Positions 57,201-64,000 of a stretch of 64,000 bases of DNA are shown here, in pieces. The stretch lies in NCBI GenBank assembly GCA_028023455.1, contig JAQFVV010006238.1, forward strand, positions 2,984,572 to 3,048,571, written 5' to 3'. The notes beneath the pieces are model-generated. The model saw nothing but the letters and a program-made list of their open reading frames with translations. It was not told the origin of the DNA and did no database searches. The translations under genes were made by a program, and so were the position numbers. The stretch's first letter is position 1, and each line of letters opens with the position of its first letter. The stretch is from Epiperipatus broadwayi. Taxonomy: Eukaryota; Onychophora; Udeonychophora; Euonychophora; Peripatidae.

Positions 57201-59095
57201 TAAATCTCAGTTTGAAATAGGATAATTTTTAATAAATGCATATGAGTTTATAAAGATTAATTTATTGTTGTGAGTTTATTAATAAGCTATGGCTAGTATC
57301 ATCATCATTATTATTATCATTATTATTATGATATCACTATTATTATCATTCATCATTATTATCATCATCATTATCACCTTTATATTGTGATAAATAATCT
57401 AGTTAAATGGCCATCAATATTAATAATGGTTTTCACGATGCTTGTTTAGAAGCCATTAATAAGATGATACTTGTCTGTTCATCAATATACATAAAATAAG
57501 CTAGCAATGTCTATAAGTGTCTTTGATCTATAATATAAATTTTGGTAATATTGGGATCTTGTAATTTTATCGATATAGATAAAATGTAAGAATGTCATTT
57601 TTTCATTAGTCATCCAAGTCATGTGTGATAAAAATGTACCGAATGAGTTTGAATTCAGTACACTCTAAACAGATATTTATCTAGATTTAAAACAATCTAG
57701 TGGCGCTCGTGGGAAAACACATATACTTAGCTAAACTGAATAAAGAGTGATATAATCCCTCTCCAACTTCATAATATTAACTTTATATAATATATATTTT
57801 ATAAGTTGTCATGAATAGCACCAGTGTGTGCATGTGACCATGAATGGTCTTATATGGTTGGAAAGAAGAATAGGAAGGATTCTTTGTTAAAAGAACCTAG
57901 TATGGGAGATAAGCATAATGCACTCCAGGAATCTCAAAGTGGGTAATTTTATTCAGTTGCTATATTTAATATTCTTTTATTTGATGACAATGGCCAGTAT
58001 GTTTTATTGTTCAAATGACATCCCCAATATTTAGATATTATTAAATCTTTAATGATGATAGTTTTAATTGTCATTGTTGTTATTTTATATGGAGAAATAA
58101 GATAACTTATTTATTTCATTACTAATGTGACAGAATTAATGTTTAGGATAGTTACAATCAGGCTATAATGTTATATTTAATTAATTAGAAATAGACACCC
58201 AGATAGAGCATGATATGCATATATTCTTATTTATATGTTAGCATCATTCTTATTTAATTATACATTGTATTTTGGCTAACACCGTGAATTCATTTCTCAT
58301 TTAGTTTACTTGGTTACAAATGATGAACCGCTGCAGCATATCATTATCCTGTTTAGTGTTTGGTTATTGAATTGTGGCAACTATCATTTCATCACTCATC
58401 TATTTATCTATACTGTGACAATGTTTACTTGCTGTTACAAATAACAGATTAGATAAACATATATGTTAATAATGGATCATTTTCTATCAATTTATTATTC
58501 TTTCTGTTACAAATGTCTTCTTTCCGTTACAATATATATATAATATAATTTAATAATGATTAGACAAAGAGATCCAGTTAATAACTCAATATTTAATAAA
58601 CAATAAAAATATAATGTAAAAGATAAATAAAATATTAATAAATAAATAAGAATGAATTCTACCATAATAAAATATTAATAAATAATATTCCTATTTAATA
58701 CGCTATGATAAAATTCTGTGTTATGATAAACTATAATTGAAGAATATAATTTAAATTAACAGATATATAAAACAATATCTAGATTCAAAAATTAATCATT
58801 TATATAATATTAATTTATTTACAATCTTTATTCCATTATTTTATAATTATTAATATATAAGTACTATTTACAATTGTACAACTTATATATTATATGCATT
58901 TATAATAAATAAAATACATATAATGTTTATTATATTATATGATATATATATAATAAACTTATTTTAAATATCTGTTAAATGGTGACCATTTTTGTATCCT
59001 TCATCTAATTTTTGATGAGTTATGTCAAACTTTCAACTTATGTTTAATATTAAACATAAATATTCCTATTAAGATATAATGATATGATGCCAAAT
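53840..59095. other. long non-coding stretch with microsatellites
   Basis: AT-rich. Includes a 62-bp TA run (54162-54223) and a CAT/ATT-rich microsatellite (57296-57375), with shorter ATC runs near 56720 and 56990. A 61-codon frame at 55262-55447 lies in a less AT-rich patch but has no known motif. No further exon of the EMI-like gene was found. Confidence 0.35.
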
Positions 59096-59099
59096 TTGA

Positions 59100-59111
59100 A
59101 ATAATAATAAT

Positions 59112-59149
<38 letters not shown>
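59100..59149 (+). repeat. AAT microsatellite
   Basis: About 50 bp of AAT repeats with one interruption near the left edge of the inverted F1 pair. Confidence 0.9.
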
Positions 59150-59150
<1 letters not shown>

Positions 59151-59294
59151 TGAAACACAGGCTTGTTATATACCTGTGGCTATATATATGTAATATAGGG
59201 TATATGAGCACAGACTTTCACACCACCCACCTCTCTCCACTCTATCTAATAACACTGATACACCTAAACACATATATGCTGAAAAGATAAATAA

Positions 59295-59342
59295 TCACCA
59301 ATATACGTATTTCATGCTAAAACAGCAATCATCAGTTGGTCC
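59295..59342 (-). ncRNA. hammerhead motif, left arm
   Basis: On minus ACCAA, CTGATGA, hairpin TTGCT/AGCAT with loop GTTTT-type sequence, GAA, palindromic stem III ATACGTAT, A and TTGGT. Stems I and III are perfect. The pair at the base of stem II is T-T instead of G-C, which should reduce activity. Confidence 0.72.
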
Positions 59343-59390
59343 AGACTATCATCTTTACACACATATATAGTATAAGTGCTCAGATAGTCT

Positions 59391-59438
59391 GGACCAACTG
59401 ATGATTGCTGGTTTAGCATGAAATACGTATATTGGTGA
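59391..59438 (+). ncRNA. hammerhead motif, right arm
   Basis: Stem I ACCAA (59393-59397) pairs with TTGGT (59432-59436). The core is CTGATGA (59398-59404) and GAA (59420-59422), with stem III ATACGTAT (59423-59430) and A59431 at the cleavage site. Stem II is four pairs above a T-T mismatch. Confidence 0.75.
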
Positions 59439-59542
59439 TTATTTATCTTTTCAGCATATATGTGTTTAGGTGTATCAGTGTTATTAGATAGAGTGGAGAG
59501 AGGTGGGTGGTGTGAAAGTCTGTGCTCATATACCCTATATTA

Positions 59543-59754
<212 letters not shown>

Positions 59755-59863
59755 TTTCTGTTCTCTGAGATCTACATAATGCTAAACAAAATCAAAGATA
59801 TGACTTTGAACCCGGTCCAGAAATATCTAGCATTTATGGGAATATTGTCCTTTAACATCAACC

Positions 59864-60165
<302 letters not shown>

Positions 60166-60229
60166 TCAAAAATGTGGTTTTTTACAAAAAAAAATTAATA
60201 ATTACCAAATATTATCAAAGGTCATTTAT

Positions 60230-62015
60230 AGAAAAGACTATCAAAAATTTATGAATGATATGGAGAGTAAAATTTGTGGATAATCCTAAATAATTTTGGT
60301 CATTAGTTAAGAATTTGGGTATATCACTAAAAGCAAAATACAACAGGTTAATATATCTTTTTTAACAATTGGTGATTATTCTTAATATTTTTCCGAACTC
60401 TCTGCACAACCACAGTATTATGGTGATCATATTTTGATTAATGAAAATATAGGAAAAAATATTCCGTTAAATAAATTTACAGAATGTGATATTGTAGCAA
60501 CCATTAAGGAACTTAAGTTGAATTCCAGTCTGGATCCAGATAATATTCCCACTTTCATTTCCAAAGATTGTGCTGAAAGCTTCACATCTTTGTCACATTC
60601 TCAATTGTTCTGTAACAAGTTCTACTTTTGCCATAATTCTAAAAAATGCTAAAGTCATTCCTATCCTTGAAGGTGAAGATAAAAGTCAATAAATATAGAT
60701 CCATTTCAGTCTTGCATACCATTGCAAGGATATTTAAACCATGCATCTATTATAAAGTAGTGCATGATATCAACAAATTGTTAGGATCTGAGCAGCATGG
60801 TTTAGTGCCAAATAAATCAATAGGAACAAATCTCATTACTATATACAATTACATTGCACATGCAATTGAAGAATAGGATAGATTGGATGCTATCTATTTT
60901 GACATTTCTGAAGCCTTTGATAAAGTTGATCATAACATCATTTTTATTAAATCACATAAGCTTGGTCTAGTTAATAATCGAATTTGTTGGTTTGACTCTA
61001 TAAAAATTAGAATGGCTTTTAAGTTTAATGGTTCAAATATCTCCCTAATATTATTGTTATCTTGGAGTGCCTCGAGGTAGTAATTTGACTCCTTTACTTT
61101 TTAATTTATATTAATGACTTCAAAGCCTGTGTACAATATTCCCATCTTCTGTGTTATGCTGATGATAGAAATATTTTTTGACACATCTACTCTACTCATG
61201 AATATATATTGCTTTAAAATGATGTTAATAGTTTTCCCAAATGGAGTGAAAAAATAGAATGATAGTCAATGTAGACAAGTGTTCTTCTGTATCTTATTCA
61301 AATGAATCTGAAATTCTAAGATTTAATTATTGTATTAATAATCTTAAAATAAAATCTACTGACCACTCTTTAGGATCTGGGAATTATATTTTCCAATAAT
61401 GGCTCATTTCATCACTACACAGAACAATAAAAAAAATAAAGCTCTCACAATGGTAGGAACTATTTACAGACATGATAGAGCTGTTGAATACTTCACCAAA
61501 TATAAACCTTTTTTATCTTTGGTACTTTTTATTATGGAATTCAGATCATTTTTATGGAATCCACATTCGAAAAGAGACATAAATAAAATGCAATTAGTTT
61601 TCAAAAAACTTTCTAAATTTTGTGAATTGAAAATTGTTGTATTATATATCTTTTGGCAAGAAAAAAAGCTAGGAATATGAAATATGTAAATAATAAAGTC
61701 ATTACTAAAAATAATATTTCATATAACATGATTTAAAACTTCATCTGATTTCTTGTCAATATGAAGCTCGTGCACATAATAATTGCATCATTAAAACTTG
61801 TAGATATGATACTTTAACACACACACACCCCTTTTTTTTTTTCGTTTACCCAGTATTTACAATTTTCAATTTAATATTAATGAATTTTCAAAGATTGTAA
61901 TATATATATATATCTGAATAGTGAGGGTTTTTTTTCTTTTAATCCTTATGTTATATACCTTTTTAAGTGTAATCTGTAATTGGCTTTTGCTGTAGATGTA
62001 CACAGAATTGAATTG
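60230..62015 (+). pseudogene. LINE reverse transcriptase (Jockey/CR1/I group), decayed
   Basis: RT blocks in order: LNSSLDPDNIPTFISKDCAE (about 60519-60578), KYRSISVLHTIARIFKPCIY (about 60688), GSEQHGLVPNKSIGTNLITI (60786-60843), DAIYFDISEAFDKVDHNI (60885-60940, first catalytic Asp present), SRSNLTPLLFN (normally PQGSxLGPLLF, about 61072), and CYADDRNIF (YADD at 61154-61165, intact). After further frameshifts the distal region KALTMVGTIYRH to FRSFLWNPHSKRDINKMQ (61440-61590) follows. The 3' end near 62015 has ACAGAATTGAATTGA, like the tail of the minus copy at 16441. Catalytic residues survive, but at least four frame breaks are present. Confidence 0.8.
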
Positions 62016-62019
62016 ACAT

Positions 62020-62635
62020 TATTATTACTATTATTATTTATCATCATCATATATTTTAACATATAAAACATAAAGTACTATTATTATTTATCATCATCAT
62101 ATATTTTAACACATAAAACATTATCTATACTTATACTATACTGATAGCACCAGTTCTTCATGAAGTTAAACAATGTTAGGTTCAGTTTATACTTGATGGT
62201 TTATTACCTGAAAATCGTGAGTGTTGTAGGCTAGCAAATTTTAGCCTATCACTTGAGTGCAGCTATAGAAAGATTAGATTCAAATGTTAAAGTGTCTTTG
62301 ATTAATTCACAGTCAAATAAAATTTAAAAAAAAAATTTATTCAATTAAAACAAATTTTTATATTCAACCTCCCACTTAAATATTCAAATGTCCTTGAAAA
62401 ATTTATAAAAATAAAATCCAACTTATAACTACTTGGCTAAATGTGATAAAAGAATGATAATTGAAACTTATGGATACCGTTTTCAGTAATCCTCTTCCTT
62501 TCCCACAATAAAAAAGGCTTATTCAATAAAACTATGGACCAATCTCACACATAATCAGTCTTTCTGGAAAATTATAGGATAAAACTTGGACAGAAATGGG
62601 AAAAACACTATGCTTTGAGTGCTGAATCTGTAGTT
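62020..62635. other. non-coding; short local duplication
   Basis: The phrase ACTATTATTATTTATCATCA followed by TCATATATTTTAACA occurs twice in tandem (about 62027-62060 and 62078-62112). No gene is seen. Confidence 0.4.
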
Positions 62636-62639
62636 TCAA

Positions 62640-63125
62640 ATGGTGATGGTTTGATGATGATGAAATGATGATAGTACTAATGATAATAGTGATGAGAAAG
62701 ATGATGGTGATGATGAAGATAGTTATAATAGTGATAGTGCCACTGCTACTAATGATATTGGCAGTGGTGGTGAAAATAAATGATAATGGTGATGGTAAAG
62801 ATAGAGGTGGAAGATGGTAATAATGTAGTGTTGATGATGGTAGTGATGATGATAATCATAATGGTGATGTTGTTAATGGTAGTGGTGGTGGTGATGATAA
62901 AGATACCTTTGATGTTGGTGATAATGATGATGATAACGGTAGTGTTGATAATGGTGATGGTAGTGTTGATAGTGATGATGGTGATAATGATCTTGATAGT
63001 GATGATGATGAATGGTGAATATTGTATTTGTAGTGATAATGATAGTGATAGATATTGATGATGATGATAATAATGATGATGATAGATATAAATTTGATGG
63101 TGATAGTAATGATGATGATATGTGA
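62640..63125 (+). repeat. GAT-rich imperfect minisatellite
   Basis: About 485 bp of GATGGT, GATGAT and GATAGT units with irregular interruptions. Open frames on both strands (Met/Val/Ile-rich and Ser/Leu-rich) are low-complexity artefacts. It could be an overgrown RTE tail. Confidence 0.85.
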
Positions 63126-63129
63126 AATG

Positions 63130-63760
63130 ATGGTCACATCAAATAATCAAATGATTTATTACTAAGGGGTTCATAAAGAAGCTGCACACTAGAAATGATA
63201 GAGAGATGCAATCCATGAAGCTTGTGTTTCAAACTCTGCTGCCCAGCCATGCTACAGAATTCTATTATAATGATTATCATATTACCAAACATAGTATAAG
63301 AGAAACTGTGTATATATCTGTGGTTAATAAAAGCTACGTGTAATCAATACTGTAATGCTATTTTGAATAAAATATTATTTTTAACCCAAATATTTTAGCA
63401 ATTGTTTGAATAATAAAAACAATAACAATTTTTAATATAATTGACTTTTCTTAATTTGTGACACAATCCCCAAAGATATAATTTATTTAATTATAAAAGC
63501 AATAAGAAACGTAATGCCAAACCGGCTGCTAACCATATGGTAATAATGGCAAGATAATTACAATCTTAGGAATCAACTTTTTTTTAGTGAATAACGAACG
63601 CATAATCAAAAAGAAATATATACATAAATAGGCTAATTTAAACTTTTTTAATCTTTGTTAATTAGATTCATGAGTTTTTAATTAGCCACGTAATATAGAT
63701 TTATGACAAGCTTTTTGAAAGCAGATTTTAAAAAAAAAACTTATTATGACCAGAATAATA
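63130..63760. other. no recognised feature
   Basis: AT-rich non-coding sequence. Confidence 0.3.
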
Positions 63761-63761
63761 T

Positions 63762-64000
63762 TTCTGTAATGTAATTTCCACTACACTACTCTCACAGAAG
63801 GCAGGGTTTGGTTTATATCCGCTTTTAACAGCATGCATGAGAGTGGTGTAGTGGAAATTACACTACAGAAATGTTATTCATTAAGTGGATAATCTCTAGC
63901 TTAATGAATGACTAATAAAAATTATTAATATACTTTCATTAAGTGGATTGTCTCAAAGTTGTGAGAGTAGTAAGTTTGATGCGTCAATTAAACTGTAGTA
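63762..64000. mobile_element. foldback-family copy, cut by window end
   Basis: An internal hairpin pairs 63762-63798 with 63838-63872 (TTCTGTAATGTAATTTCCAC versus GTGGAAATTACACTACAGAA). Bases 63870-63930 match 4010-4080 inverted, and the last bases TCAATTAAACTGTAGTA match 4382-4396, just before the right arm of the 4.06-kb element. Confidence 0.6.

Larger units (their letters stand above)
59191..59542. mobile_element. 160-bp inverted F1 pair, arms differ at one base
   Basis: Arms 59191-59350 and 59383-59542 are reverse complements with a single difference by eye (T versus G in the stem II loop), separated by 32 bp. Each arm is an F1 unit from just upstream of the hammerhead to the CCCTATATTA end. 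Head-to-head geometry resembles the 4.06-kb foldback. Near-identity implies recent formation or ongoing correction between the arms. Confidence 0.9.

Noticed and set aside
62780-63137. Open frames on both strands in the GAT-rich region
   Set aside because: Low-complexity minisatellite; both strands are open for compositional reasons.

Overview
The window looks like AT-rich, intron-dominated nuclear DNA from an invertebrate metazoan. It has no operons, almost no long ORFs, many microsatellites, tRNA-derived SINEs, several non-LTR retrotransposon (LINE) clades and abundant Penelope-like elements (PLEs). The species cannot be named from the sequence alone.

Host gene content is small. Two well-formed plus-strand exons (35459-35669 and 49642-49731) join in phase. 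They give a signal peptide followed by the start of what resembles an EMI domain (GPHVCAFQ, as in periostin/TGFBI/fasciclin-type secreted proteins). The 14 kb intron between them is packed with transposons, and later exons probably lie beyond the window.

Layout. 0.3-3.9 kb: decayed RTE-type LINE copies, one split by a palindromic element. 4.06-4.64 kb: large foldback element with hammerhead-like cores on both strands. 5.6 and 15.8 kb: dispersed repeats carrying hammerhead ribozyme cores. 10.59-11.12 kb: a 534-bp element with a 10-bp target duplication, direct repeats at 422-bp spacing, a 60-bp perfect palindrome and a hammerhead-like core, consistent with a retrozyme. 11.7-13.5 and 36.5-37.25 kb: palindromic elements of a second hammerhead-like family. 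16.4-24.8 kb: LINE fragments. 26.2-27.0 kb: degenerate satellite. 33.9-34.7 kb: 0.8-kb palindrome. 34.9-35.3 kb: two SINEs with target duplications. 37.6-40.2 kb: PLE with pseudo-LTRs. 45.4-48.8 kb: two inverted PLE copies, one split by another PLE with a 12-bp target duplication. 52.0-53.4 kb: retroposon with an ORF1-like frame, 5' inversion and 15-bp target duplication. 59.2-60.2 kb: 160-bp inverted repeat with two hammerheads, between very long AAT arrays. 60.2-62.0 kb: LINE RT. 62.6-63.1 kb: GAT-rich minisatellite.

The unifying observation is that at least four unrelated-looking repeat families here carry type I hammerhead-like motifs with a minimal, palindromic stem III. This is the architecture known from PLEs and animal retrozymes, where cleavage is thought to need dimeric RNA. 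The PLEs in the same window are plausible sources of the reverse transcriptase. That link is inference.
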